In this document: positions 25,591 to 38,441 of the stretch, piece by piece
How the letters are laid out: each line of letters starts with the position of its first letter
Numbering within the stretch: the stretch's first letter is position 1
Translations under genes and position numbers: made by a program
Notes under the pieces: generated by a model
What the model was told of the DNA's origin: nothing
Seen by the model: only the letters and a program-made list of their open reading frames with translations
Databases searched by the model: none
Source of the DNA: Schistocerca nitens
Taxonomy: Eukaryota; Arthropoda; Insecta; Orthoptera; Acrididae
DNA length: 64,000 nt
Assembly (NCBI RefSeq): GCF_023898315.1
Contig: NC_064621.1
Location: 12,212,501 to 12,276,500, forward strand
Direction of reading: 5' to 3'

Positions 25591-28500
25591 GAGGAAACGC
25601 TCAAACCATAGACAGTAGGAAGACTCAGTCTTCCTGTACTTAAGTCGTCATTGTGTCTCTTATATTTAATTCCGTTGCAACTTCTGTGATTCATCGTCAA
25701 TGGGAAGGTCCAAGGGATACAGTAAACCTGCAGAGGTGCATCGGAATGTAAAACTGGTGACATAGGAAACGCTAAAAAACATAGAGAGTAGGAAGACTTA
25801 GTCTTCCTGCTCTTAAGTCGGCATTGTGTCTCTTATATGTAATTCCGATGCAATTTCAGAGTTTCATCGTCACTGTGAAGGTCCGAGGGACACAGTAAAC
25901 TCGCAGAAGTGCATCAGAATGTAAAACTGGTGACACAGGAAACGCTCAAAACATAGACAGTAGGTAGACTCAGTCTTCCTGTCCTTTAGTCGACATTGTG
26001 TCTCTTATATTTAATTCCGATGCAATTTCTGTGTATCATCGACAATGGGAAGGCCCAAGGGATACAGTAAACCTGCAGAGGTGCATCGGAATGTAAAACT
26101 GGTGACACAGGAAACGCTCAAAACATAGACCGTAAGAAACTCAGTTTTCTTGTTCTTAAGTCGGCGTTGTGTCTCTTCTATTTAATTCCGATTCAATTTC
26201 TGTGATTCATCGTCAATGGGAAGGCCGAGGGATACAGTAAACCTGCAGAGGAGCATCTGAATGTAATACTGGTGACACGGGGTAACGCTCAAACCATAGA
26301 CAGTAGGAAGACTCAGTCTTCCTGTACTTAAGTCGTCATTGTGTCTCTTATATTTAATTCCGTAGCAATTTCTGTGTTTCATTGTCAATGGGAAGGTCCA
26401 AGGGATACAGTAAACCTGCAGAGGTGCATCGGAATGTAAAACTGGTGACATAGGAAACGCTAAAAAACATAGAGAGTAGGAAGACTCAGTCTTCCTGCAC
26501 TTAAGTCGGAATTGTGTCTCTTATATTTAATTCCGATGCAATTTCCGAGTTTCATCGTCACTGTGAATGTCCAAGGGATACAGTAAACCTGCACAGGTGC
26601 ATCGGAATGTAAAACTGGTGACACAGGAAACGCTCAAAACATAGACAGTAGGAAGATTCTGTTTTCCTGTATTTCAGTCGTCATTGTGTCTCTTATATTT
26701 AATTCAGATGCAATTTCTGTGTTTCATCGTCAATGGGAAGGCCAAGGGATAGAGTAAACCTGCAGAGGTGCATCGGAATGTAAATCTGGTGACACAGGAA
26801 ACGCTCAGAACATAGACAGTAGGAAGACTCAGTCTTCCTGCACTTAAGTCGGCACTGTGTCTCTTATATTTAATTCCGATGCAATTTCTGTGATTCATCG
26901 TCAATGGGAAGGCCGAGGGATACAGTAATCCTGCAGAGGTGCATCGGAATGTAAAACTGGTGACACGGGAAACGCTCAAACCATAGACAGTAGGAAGACT
27001 CAGTCTTCCTGTACTTCAGTCGTCATCGTGTCTCTTATATTTAATTCCGATGCAATTTCAGAGTTTCATCGTCACTGTGAATGTCCAAGGGATACAGCAA
27101 ACCTGCAGAGGTGCATCGGAATGTAAAACTGGTGCCACAGGAAACGCTCAAAACATAGACAGTAGGAAGATTCTGTTTTCCTGTACTTCGGTCGTCATTG
27201 TGTCTCTTATATTTAATTCCGATGCAACTTCTGTATTTCATCGTCAATGGGAAGGCCAAGGGATACAGTAAACCTGCAGAGGTGCATCGGAATGTAAAAC
27301 TGGTGAAACAGGAAACGCTCAAAACATAGACAGTAGGAAGACTCAGTCTTCCGCTACTTAAGTCGGCATTGTGTCTCTTATATTGAAATGCGATGCAATT
27401 TCTGTGTTTCATCGTAAATGGGAAGGTCCAAGGGATACAGGAATCATGCAGAGGTGCATCGGAATGTAAAACTGATGACTCAGGAAGCGCTCATAACATA
27501 GACCGTAAGAGGACTCAGATTTCTAGTACTTCAGTCGGCATTGTGTCTCTTATATTTAATGCCGATGCAAATTCTGTGTTTCTTCGTCAATGGGAAGGTC
27601 CAAGGGATACAGTGAACCTGCAGAGGTGCATCGGAATGTAAAACTGGTGACACAGGAAACGCTCAAAGCATAGACCGTAAGAAGGCTCAGTTTTCTTGGC
27701 CTTATGTCGACATTGTGTCTCTTATATTTAATTCCGATGCAATTTCTGTGTTTCATCGTCAATGGGAAGGTCCAATGGATACAGTAAACCTGCAGAGGTG
27801 CATCGGAATGTAAAACTGGTGACATAGGAAACGCTAAAAAACATAGAGAGTAGGAAGACTTAGTCTTCCTGCTCTTAAGTCGGCATTGTGTCTCTTATAT
27901 GTAATTCCGATGCAATTTCAGAGTTTCATCGTCACTGTGAAGGTCCGAGGGACACAGTAAACCCGCAGAAGTGCATCAGAATGTAAAACTGGTGACACAG
28001 GAAACGCTCAAAACATAGACAGTAGGTAGACTCAATCTTCCTGTACTTCAGTCGGCATTGAGTATCTTATATATAATTCCGATGCAATTTCTGTGTTACA
28101 TCGTCAATGGGAAGGTCCAAATGATACAGTAAACATGCAGAGGTGCATCGGAATGTAAAACTGGTGACACAGGAAACGCTCAAAACATAGACAGTAGGAA
28201 GACTCAGGCTTCCTCTACTTAAGTCGGCATTGTGTCTCTTATATTTAATTCCGATGCAATTTCTGTGTTTTATCGTCAATGGGAAGGTCCAATGGATACA
28301 GTAAACCTGTAGGGGTGCATCGGAATGTAAAACTGGTGACACAGGAAACGCTCAAAACATAGACCGTAAGAAACTCAGTTTTCTTGTTCTTAAGTCGGCG
28401 TTGTGTCTCTTCTATTTAATTCCGATTCAATTTCTGTGTTTCATCGTCAATGGGAAGGTCCAATGGATACAGTAAACCTGCAGAGGTGCATCGGAATGTA

Positions 28501-30384
28501 AAACTTTTGACACAGGAAACGCTCAAAACATAGACAGTATGAAGATTCGGTTTTCCTCTACTACAGTCGTCATTGTGTCTCTTATATTTAATTCCGATGC
28601 AATTTCTGTGTTTCATCGTCAATGGGAAGGCCAAGTGACAGAGTAAACCTGCAGAGGTGCATCGGAATGTAAAACTGGTGACACAGGAAACGCTCAGAAC
28701 ATAGACAGTAGGAAGACTCAGTCTTCCTGCACTTAAGTCGTCACTGTGTCTCTTATATATAATTCCGATGCAATTTCTGTGATTCATCGTCAATGGGAAG
28801 CCCGAGGGATAGAGTAAACCTGCAGAGGTGCATCGGAATGTAAAACTGGTGACACGGGAAACGCTCAAACCATAGACAGTAGGAAGACTCAGTCTTCCTG
28901 TACTTCAGTCGTCATCGTGTCTCTTATATTTAATTCCGATGCAATTTCAGAGTTTCATCGTCACTGTGAATGTCCAAGGGATACAGTAAACCTGCAGAGG
29001 TGCATCGGAATGTAAAACTGGTGAAGCAGGAAACGCTCAAAACATAGACAGTAGGAAGATTCTGTTTACCTGTTCTTCAGTTGTCATCGTGTCTCTTATA
29101 TTTAATTCCGATGCAATTTCTGTGTTTCATCGTCAATGGGAAGGCCAAGGGATACAGTAAACCTGCAGAGGTGCATCGGAATGTAAAACTGGTGACACAG
29201 GAAACGCTTAAAACATAGACAGTAGGAAGACTCAGTCTTCCGCTACTTATGTCGGCATTGTGTCTCTTATATTGAAATCCGATGCAATTTCTGTGTTTCA
29301 TCGTAAATGGGAAGGTCCAAGGGATACAGGAAACCTGCAGAGGTGCATCGGAATGTAAAACTGGTGACACAGGAAGCGCTCATAACATAGACCGTGAGAG
29401 GACTCAGTTATCTTGTACTTCAGTCGGCGTTGTGTCTCTTCTATTTAATTCCGATGCAATTTCTGTGTTTCATCGTCAATGGGAAGGCCCAATGGATACA
29501 GTAAACCTGCAGAGGTGCATCGGAATGTAAAACTTTTGTCACAGGAAACGCTCAAAACATAGACGGTAGTAAGATTCTGTTTTCCTGTACTTCAGTCGTC
29601 ATTGTGTCTCTTATATTTAATTCCGATGCAATTTCTCAGTTTCATCGTCAATGGGAAGGCCAAGGGATAGAGTAAACCTGCAGAGGTGCATCGGAATGTA
29701 AAACTGGTGACACAGGAAACGCTCAGAACATAGACATTAGGAAGACTCAGTCTTCCTGCACTTAAGGCAGCACTGTGTCTCTTATATTTAATTCTGATGC
29801 AATTTCTGTGATTCATCGTCAATGGGAAGGACGAGGGATACAGTATACCTGCAGAGGTGCATCGGAATGTAAAACTGGTGACATAGGAAACGCTAAAAAA
29901 CATAGAGAGTAGGAAGACTCAGTCTTCCTGCACTTAAGTCGGCATTGTGTCTCTTATATTTAATTCCGATGCAATTTCAGAGTTTCATCGTCACTGTGAA
30001 TGTCCAAGGGATACAGTAAACCTGCAGAGGTGCATCGGAATGTAAAACTGGTGACACAGGAAACGCTCAAAACATAGACAGTAGGAAGATTCTGTTTTCC
30101 TGTAGTTCAGTCGTCATTGTGTCTCTTATATTTAATTCCGATGTAATTTCTGTGTTTCATCGTCAATGGGAAGGCCAACGGATACAGCAAACCTGCAGAG
30201 GTGCATCGGAATGTAAAACTGGTGACACAGGAAACGCTCAGAACATAGACAGTAGGAAGACTCAGTCTTCCTGCTCTTAAGTCGGCACTGTGTGTCTTAT
30301 ATTTAATTCCGCTGCAATTTCTGTGATTCATCGTCAATGGGAAGGCCCAAGGGATACAGTACACCTGCAGAGGTGCATCGGAAT

Positions 30385-30898
30385 GTAAAACTGGTGAGAC
30401 AGGAAACGCTCAAAGCATAGACAGTAGGAAGACTCGGTCTTCCTGTACTTCAGTCGGCATTGAGTATCTTATATTTAATTCCGATGCAATTTCTGTGTTT
30501 CATCGTCAATGGGAAGGTCCAAATGATACAGTAAACATGCAGAGGTGCATCGGAATGTAAAACTGTTGACACAGGAAACGCTCAAAACATAGACAGTAGG
30601 AAGACTCAGGCTTCCTCTACTTAAGTCGGAATTGTGTCTCTTATATTTAATTCCGATGCAATTTCTGTGTTTCATCGTCAATGGGAAGGTCCAATGGATA
30701 CAGTAAACCTGCAGGGGTGCATCGGAATGTAAAACTGGTGACATAGGAAACGCTCAAAACATAGACCGTAAGAAACTCAGTTTTCTTGTTCTTAAGTCGA
30801 CGTTGTGTCTCTTCTATTTAATTGCGATTCAATTTCTGTGATTCATCGTCAACGGGAAGGCCGAGGGATACAGTAAACCTGCAGAGGTGCATCGGAAT
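30385..30898 (+). repeat. g-h-d monomer trimer cassette (example copy)
   Basis: Three consecutive diagnostic monomers. g (30385-30556) has GACTCGGTCTTCC, a GAGTATCTT variant and GGTCCAAATGATACAGTAAAC. h (30557-30728) has GACTCAGGCTTCCTCTACTT and CCTGCAGGGG, which creates an 8-bp CCTGCAGG palindrome. d (30729-30898, 170 bp) has GACCGTAAGAAACTCAG and CTCTTCTATTTAATT. The g-h pair recurs throughout, e.g. near 2600, 7590, 11890, 20130, 28050, 35750, 39010, 42290, 47610, 51560, 55680, 59460 and 62210. The order is kept while the distance to the next cassette varies, so the cassette marks higher-order units. Confidence 0.8.
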
Positions 30899-31138
30899 GT
30901 AAAACTGTTGACCCGGGAAACGCTCAAACCATAGACAGTAGGAAGACTCAGTCTTCCTGTACTTAAGTCGTCATTGTGTCTCTTATATTTAATTCCGTTG
31001 CAATTTCTGTGTTTCATCGTCAATGGGAAGGTCCAAGGGATACAGCAAACCTGCAGAGGTGCATCGGAATGTAAAGCTGGTGACATAGGAAATGCTAAAA
31101 AACATAGAGAGTAGGAAGACTCAGTTTTCCTGCACTTA

Positions 31139-33371
31139 AGTCGGCATTGTGTCTCTTATATTTAATTCCGATGCAATTTCAGAGTTTCATCGTCACTGTG
31201 AATGTCCAAGGGATACAGTAAACCTGCAGAGGTGCATCGGAATGTAAAACTGGTGACACAGGAAACGCTCAAAACATAGACAGTAGGAAGATTCTGTTTT
31301 CCTGTACTTCAGTCGTCATTGTGTCTCTTACATTTAATTCAGATGCAATTTCTGTGTTTCATCGTCAATGGGAAGGCCAAGGGATAGAGTAAACCTGCAG
31401 AGGTGCATCGGAATGTAAATCTGGTGACACAGGAAACGCTCAGAACATAGACAGTAGGAAGACTCAGTCTTCCTGCACTTAAGTCGGCACTGTGTCTCTT
31501 ATACTTAATTCCGATGCAATTTCTGTGATTCATCGTCAATGGGAAGGCCTAGGGATACAGTAGACCTGCAGAGGTGCATCGGAATGTAAAACAGGTGACA
31601 CAGGAAACGCTCAAACCATAGGCAGTAGTAAGACTCAGTCTTCCTGTACTTCAGTCATCATCGTGTCTCTTATATTTAATTCCGATGCAATTTCAGAGTT
31701 TCATCGTCACTGTGAATGTCCAAGGGATACAGTAAACCTGCAGAGATGCATCGGAATGTAAAACTGGTGACACAGGAAACGCTCAAAACATAGACAGTAG
31801 GAAGATTCTGTTTTCCTGTACTTCAGTCGTCATTGTGTCTCTTATATTTAATTCCGATGCAATTTCTGTGTTTCATCGTCAATGGGAAGGCATAGGGATA
31901 CAGTAAACCTGCAGAGGTGCATCGGAATGTAAAACTGGTGAAACAGGAAACGCTCAAAGCATAGACAGTAGGAAGACTCAGTCTTCCGCTACTTAAGTCG
32001 GCATTGTGTCTCTTATATTGAAATCCGATGCAATTTCTGTGTTTCTTCGTCAATGGGAAGGTCCAAGGGATACAGTAAACCTGCAGAAGTGCATCGGAAT
32101 GTAAAACTGGTGACACAGGAAACGCTCAAAGCATAGACCGTAAGAAGGCTCAGTTTTCTTGGACTTATGTCGGCATTGTGACTCTTATATTTAATTCCGA
32201 TGCAATTTCTGTATTCATCGTCAATGGGAAGGTCCAATGGATACAGTAAACCTGCAGAGGTGCATCGGAATGTAAAACTGGTGACATAGGAAACGCTAAA
32301 AAACATAGAGAGTAGGAAGACATAGTCTTCCTGCTCTTAAGTCGATATTGTGTCTCTTATATGTAATTCCGATGCAATTTCAGAGTTTCATCGTCACTGT
32401 GAAGGTCCAAGGGACACAGTAAACCCGCAGAAGTGCATCAGAATGTAAAACTGGTGACACAGGAAACGCTCAAAACATAGACAGTAGGTAGACTCAGTCT
32501 TCCTGTCCTTTAGTCGGCATTGTGTCTCTTATATTTAATTCCGATGCAATTTCTGTGTATCATCGTCAATGGGAAGGCCCAAGGGATGCAGTAAACCTGC
32601 AGAGGTGCATCGGAATGTAAAAATGGTGACACAGGAAACGCTCAAAACATAGACAATAAGAAGACTCAGTCTTCCTGTACTTCAGCCGGCATTGTGTGTC
32701 TTATATTTAATTCCGATGCAATTCCTGTGTATCATCGTCAATGGGAAGGCCCAAGGGATACAGTAAACCTGCAGAGGTGCATCAGAATGTAAAACTGGTG
32801 ACACAGGAAACGCTCAAAACATAGACCGTAGGAAGACTCAGTTTTCTTGTACTAATGTCGGCATTGCGTCTCTTATATTTAATTCCGATGCAATTTCTGT
32901 GTTTCATCGTAAATCGGAAGGTTCAAGTGGTACAGTAAACCTGCAGAGGTGCATCGGAATGTAAAACTGGTGACACAGGAAACGCTCAAAGCATAGACAG
33001 TAAGAAGACTCAGTCTTCCTGTACTTCAGCCGGCATTGTGTCTCTTATATTTCATTCCAATGCAATTTCTGTGTATCATCGTCAATGGGAAGGCCCAAGG
33101 GATACAGTAAACCTGCAGAGGTGCATCGGAATGTAAAACTGGTGAGAGAGGAAACGCTCAAAACATAGACAGTAGGAAGACTCTGTCTTCCTGTACTTAG
33201 GTCGGCATTGTGTTTCTGATATTTAATTCCGTTACAATTTCTGTGTTTCATCGTCAATGGGAAGGTCCAAGGGATACAGGAAACCTGCAGAGGTGCATCG
33301 GAATGTAAAACTGGTGACACAGGAAACGATCAAAACATAGACAGTAGGTAGACTCAGTCTTCCTGTCCTTA
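31139..33371 (+). repeat. 2233-bp (13-mer) tandem duplication, first copy
   Basis: The sequence repeats in direct tandem at 33372-35604. The match actually runs from about 31139 to 33412, longer than one period, so the copies are truly adjacent. I find no differences by eye across the unit, including odd private marks such as CATAGGCAGTAGTAAG, GGCATAGGG and a TCTGTATTCATCG deletion. The flanks differ: left of 31139 is an f monomer with AATGCTAAAAAAC, left of 33372 a GATCAAAACATAG monomer. Confidence 0.88.
32272..32616 (+). repeat. f2-m monomer dimer cassette (example copy)
   Basis: f2 (32272-32444, 173 bp) shares the CAGAGTTTCATCGTCACTGTG block with f1 but ends AAGGTCCAAGGGACACAG, ACCCGCAGAAGTGCATCAG. 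m (32445-32616) follows with GTAGGTAGACTCAGTCTTCC and CTGTCCTTTAG or CTGTCCTTAAG. The pair recurs near 19850, 21560, 23800, 25850, 27920, 34610, 37710, 45780, 46980, 49740, 50940, 52490, 55060, 56600, 58150, 60210 and 62960. Exceptions are near 39780 and 43040, where f2 is followed by a class-d monomer, and near 48700, where e follows. Confidence 0.78.
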
Positions 33372-35604
33372 AGTCGGCATTGTGTCTCTTATATTTAATT
33401 CCGATGCAATTTCAGAGTTTCATCGTCACTGTGAATGTCCAAGGGATACAGTAAACCTGCAGAGGTGCATCGGAATGTAAAACTGGTGACACAGGAAACG
33501 CTCAAAACATAGACAGTAGGAAGATTCTGTTTTCCTGTACTTCAGTCGTCATTGTGTCTCTTACATTTAATTCAGATGCAATTTCTGTGTTTCATCGTCA
33601 ATGGGAAGGCCAAGGGATAGAGTAAACCTGCAGAGGTGCATCGGAATGTAAATCTGGTGACACAGGAAACGCTCAGAACATAGACAGTAGGAAGACTCAG
33701 TCTTCCTGCACTTAAGTCGGCACTGTGTCTCTTATACTTAATTCCGATGCAATTTCTGTGATTCATCGTCAATGGGAAGGCCTAGGGATACAGTAGACCT
33801 GCAGAGGTGCATCGGAATGTAAAACAGGTGACACAGGAAACGCTCAAACCATAGGCAGTAGTAAGACTCAGTCTTCCTGTACTTCAGTCATCATCGTGTC
33901 TCTTATATTTAATTCCGATGCAATTTCAGAGTTTCATCGTCACTGTGAATGTCCAAGGGATACAGTAAACCTGCAGAGATGCATCGGAATGTAAAACTGG
34001 TGACACAGGAAACGCTCAAAACATAGACAGTAGGAAGATTCTGTTTTCCTGTACTTCAGTCGTCATTGTGTCTCTTATATTTAATTCCGATGCAATTTCT
34101 GTGTTTCATCGTCAATGGGAAGGCATAGGGATACAGTAAACCTGCAGAGGTGCATCGGAATGTAAAACTGGTGAAACAGGAAACGCTCAAAGCATAGACA
34201 GTAGGAAGACTCAGTCTTCCGCTACTTAAGTCGGCATTGTGTCTCTTATATTGAAATCCGATGCAATTTCTGTGTTTCTTCGTCAATGGGAAGGTCCAAG
34301 GGATACAGTAAACCTGCAGAAGTGCATCGGAATGTAAAACTGGTGACACAGGAAACGCTCAAAGCATAGACCGTAAGAAGGCTCAGTTTTCTTGGACTTA
34401 TGTCGGCATTGTGACTCTTATATTTAATTCCGATGCAATTTCTGTATTCATCGTCAATGGGAAGGTCCAATGGATACAGTAAACCTGCAGAGGTGCATCG
34501 GAATGTAAAACTGGTGACATAGGAAACGCTAAAAAACATAGAGAGTAGGAAGACATAGTCTTCCTGCTCTTAAGTCGATATTGTGTCTCTTATATGTAAT
34601 TCCGATGCAATTTCAGAGTTTCATCGTCACTGTGAAGGTCCAAGGGACACAGTAAACCCGCAGAAGTGCATCAGAATGTAAAACTGGTGACACAGGAAAC
34701 GCTCAAAACATAGACAGTAGGTAGACTCAGTCTTCCTGTCCTTTAGTCGGCATTGTGTCTCTTATATTTAATTCCGATGCAATTTCTGTGTATCATCGTC
34801 AATGGGAAGGCCCAAGGGATGCAGTAAACCTGCAGAGGTGCATCGGAATGTAAAAATGGTGACACAGGAAACGCTCAAAACATAGACAATAAGAAGACTC
34901 AGTCTTCCTGTACTTCAGCCGGCATTGTGTGTCTTATATTTAATTCCGATGCAATTCCTGTGTATCATCGTCAATGGGAAGGCCCAAGGGATACAGTAAA
35001 CCTGCAGAGGTGCATCAGAATGTAAAACTGGTGACACAGGAAACGCTCAAAACATAGACCGTAGGAAGACTCAGTTTTCTTGTACTAATGTCGGCATTGC
35101 GTCTCTTATATTTAATTCCGATGCAATTTCTGTGTTTCATCGTAAATCGGAAGGTTCAAGTGGTACAGTAAACCTGCAGAGGTGCATCGGAATGTAAAAC
35201 TGGTGACACAGGAAACGCTCAAAGCATAGACAGTAAGAAGACTCAGTCTTCCTGTACTTCAGCCGGCATTGTGTCTCTTATATTTCATTCCAATGCAATT
35301 TCTGTGTATCATCGTCAATGGGAAGGCCCAAGGGATACAGTAAACCTGCAGAGGTGCATCGGAATGTAAAACTGGTGAGAGAGGAAACGCTCAAAACATA
35401 GACAGTAGGAAGACTCTGTCTTCCTGTACTTAGGTCGGCATTGTGTTTCTGATATTTAATTCCGTTACAATTTCTGTGTTTCATCGTCAATGGGAAGGTC
35501 CAAGGGATACAGGAAACCTGCAGAGGTGCATCGGAATGTAAAACTGGTGACACAGGAAACGATCAAAACATAGACAGTAGGTAGACTCAGTCTTCCTGTC
35601 CTTA
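33372..35604 (+). repeat. 2233-bp (13-mer) tandem duplication, second copy
   Basis: This is the second tandem copy of the 13-mer unit. The match extends a few tens of bases past its end and then switches from CAGAGTTTC to CTGTGTATC at about 35645. A third, slightly more diverged partial copy lies at about 36464-38466. The order of events can be read from the private marks: the two adjacent copies are more alike than either is to the third. Confidence 0.88.
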
Positions 35605-38441
35605 AGTCGGCATTGTGTCTCTTATATTTAATTCCGATGCAATTTCTGTGTATCATCGTCAATGGGAAGGCCCAAGGGATACAGTACACCTGCAGAGGTG
35701 CATCGGAATGTAAAACTGGTGAGACAGGAAACGCTCAAAGCATAGACAGTAGGAAGACTCGGTCTTCCTGTACTTCAGTCGGCATTGAGTATCTTATATT
35801 TAATTCCGATGCAATTTCTGTGTTTCATCGTCAATGGGAAGGTCCAAATGATACAGTAAACATGCAGAGGTGCATCGGAATGTAAAACTGTTGACACAGG
35901 AAACGCTCAAAACATAGACAGTAGGAAGACTCAGGCTTCCTCTACTTAAGTCGGAATTGTGTCTCTTATATTTAATTCCGATGCAATTTCTGTGTTTCAT
36001 CGTCAATGGGAAGGTCCAATGGATACAGTAAACCTGCAGGGGTGCATCGGAATGTAAAACTGGTGACATAGGAAACGCTCAAAACATAGACCGTAAGAAA
36101 CTCAGTTTTCTTGTTCTTAAGTCGACGTTGTGTCTCTTCTATTTAATTGCGATTCAATTTCTGTGATTCATCGTCAACGGGAAGGCCGAGGGATACAGTA
36201 AACCTGCAGAGGTGCATCGGAATGTAAAACTGTTGACCCGGGAAACGCTCAAACCATAGACAGTAGGAAGACTCAGTCTTCCTGTACTTAAGTCGTCATT
36301 GTGTCTCTTATATTTAATTCCGTTGCAATTTCTGTGTTTCATCGTCAATGGGAAGGTCCAAGGGATACAGCAAACCTGCAGAGGTGCATCGGAATGTAAA
36401 GCTGGTGACATAGGAAATGCTAAAAAACATAGAGAGTAGGAAGACTCAGTTTTCCTGCACTTAAGTCGGCATTGTGTCTCTTATATTTAATTCCGATGCA
36501 ATTTCAGAGTTTCATCGTCACTGTGAATGTCCAAGGGATACAGTAAACCTGCAGAGGTGCATCGGAATGTAAAACTGGTGACACAGGAAACGCTCAAAAC
36601 ATAGACAGTAGGAAGATTCTGTTTTCCTGTACTTCAGTCGTCATTGTGTATCTTACATTTAATTCAGATGCAATTTCTGTGTTTCATCGTCAATGGGAAG
36701 GCCAAGGGATAGAGTAAACCTGCAGAGGTGCATCGGAATGTAAATCTGGTGACACAGGAAACGCTCAGAACATAGACAGTAGGAAGACTCAGTCTTCCTG
36801 CACTTAAGTCGGCACTGTGTCTCTTATACTTAATTCCGATGCAATTTCTGTGATTCATCGTCAATGGGAAGGCCTAGGGATACAGTAGACCTGCAGAGGT
36901 GCATCGGAATGTAAAACAGGTGACACAGGAAACGCTCAAACCATAGGCAGTAGTAAGACTCAGTCTTCCTGTACTTCAGTCATCATCGTGTCTCTTATAT
37001 TTAATTCCGATGCAATTTCAGAGTTTCATCGTCACTGTGAATGTCCAAGGGATACAGTAAACCTGCAGAGATGCATCGGAATGTAAAACTGGTGACACAG
37101 GAAACGCTCAAAACATAGACAGTAGGAAGATTCTGTTTTCCTGTACTTCAGTCGTCATTGTGTCTCTTATATTTAATTCCGATGCAATTTCTGTGTTTCA
37201 TCGTCAATGGGAAGGCATAGGGATACAGTAAACCTGCAGAGGTGCATCGGAATGTAAAACTGGTGAAACAGGAAACGCTCAAAGCATAGACAGTAGGAAG
37301 ACTCAGTCTTCCGCTACTTAAGTCGGCATTGTGTCTCTTATATTGAAATCCGATGCAATTTCTGTGTTTCTTCGTCAATGGGAAGGTCCAAGGGATACAG
37401 TAAACCTGCAGAAGTGCATCGGAATGTAAAACTGGTGACACAGGAAACGCTCAAAGCATAGACCGTAAGAAGGCTCAGTTTTCTTGGACTTATGTCGGCA
37501 TTGTGACTCTTATATTTAATTCCGATGCAATTTCTGTATTCATCGTCAATGGGAAGGTCCAATGGATACAGTAAACCTGCAGAGGTGCATCGGAATGTAA
37601 AACTGGTGACATAGGAAACGCTAAAAAACATAGAGAGTAGGAAGACATAGTCTTCCTGCTCTTAAGTCGATATTGTGTCTCTTATATGTAATTCCGATGC
37701 AATTTCAGAGTTTCATCGTCACTGTGAAGGTCCAAGGGACACAGTAAACCCGCAGAAGTGCATCAGAATGTAAAACTGGTGACACAGGAAACGCTCAAAA
37801 CGTAGACAGTAGGTAGACTCAGTCTTCCTGTCCTTTAGTCGGCATTGTGTCTCTTATATTTAATTCCGATGCAATTTCTGTGTATCATCGTCAATGGGAA
37901 GGCCCAAGGGATACAGTAAACCTGCAGAGGTGCATCGGAATGTAAAAATGGTGACACAGGAAACGCTCAAAACATAGACAATAAGAAGACTCAGTCTTCC
38001 TGTACTTCAGCCGGCATTGTGTGTCTTATATTTAATTCCGATGCAATTCCTGTGTATCATCGTCAATGGGAAGGCCCAAGGGATACAGTAAACCTGCAGA
38101 GGTGCATCAGAATGTAAAACTGGTGACACAGGAAACGCTCAAAACATAGACCGTAGGAAGACTCAGTTTTCTTGTACTAATGTCGGCATTGCGTCTCTTA
38201 TATTTAATTCCGATGCAATTTCTGTGTTTCATCGTAAATCGGAAGGTTCAAGTGGTACAGTAAACCTGCAGAGGTACATCGGAATGTAAAACTGGTGACA
38301 CAGGAAACGCTCAAAGCATAGACAGTAAGAAGACTCAGTCTTCCTGTACTTCAGCCGGCATTGTGTCTCTTATATTTCATTCCAATGCAATTTCTGTGTA
38401 TCATCGTCAATGGGAAGGCCCAAGGGATACAGTAAACCTGC

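Larger units (their letters stand above)
30337..33141 (+). repeat. 2.8-kb block, near-identical copy at 35662-38466
   Basis: Offset is 5325 bp (31 monomers). In 2.8 kb I see only a few differences, all single bases: positions 36650, 37802, 37913 and 38276 in the right copy. The ends are sharp: on the left at the shared GGGATACAGTACACC context, on the right where GGTGAGAGAGG in the left copy becomes GGAGACACAGG. This implies a recent duplication. An assembly artefact is possible and should be excluded. Confidence 0.85.

Noticed and set aside
30700..30720. CCTGCAGG palindrome in class h monomers as a selected site
   Set aside because: It arises from a single AG to GG change next to the common CTGCAG and simply tracks class h ancestry.
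30841..30857. Functional CENP-B box (copy with CGGG half)
   Set aside because: It keeps CGGG but has TTCA instead of TTCG and lacks A at position 10, so it does not meet the core nTTCGnnnnAnnCGGGn. Kept only as part of the box-like observation.
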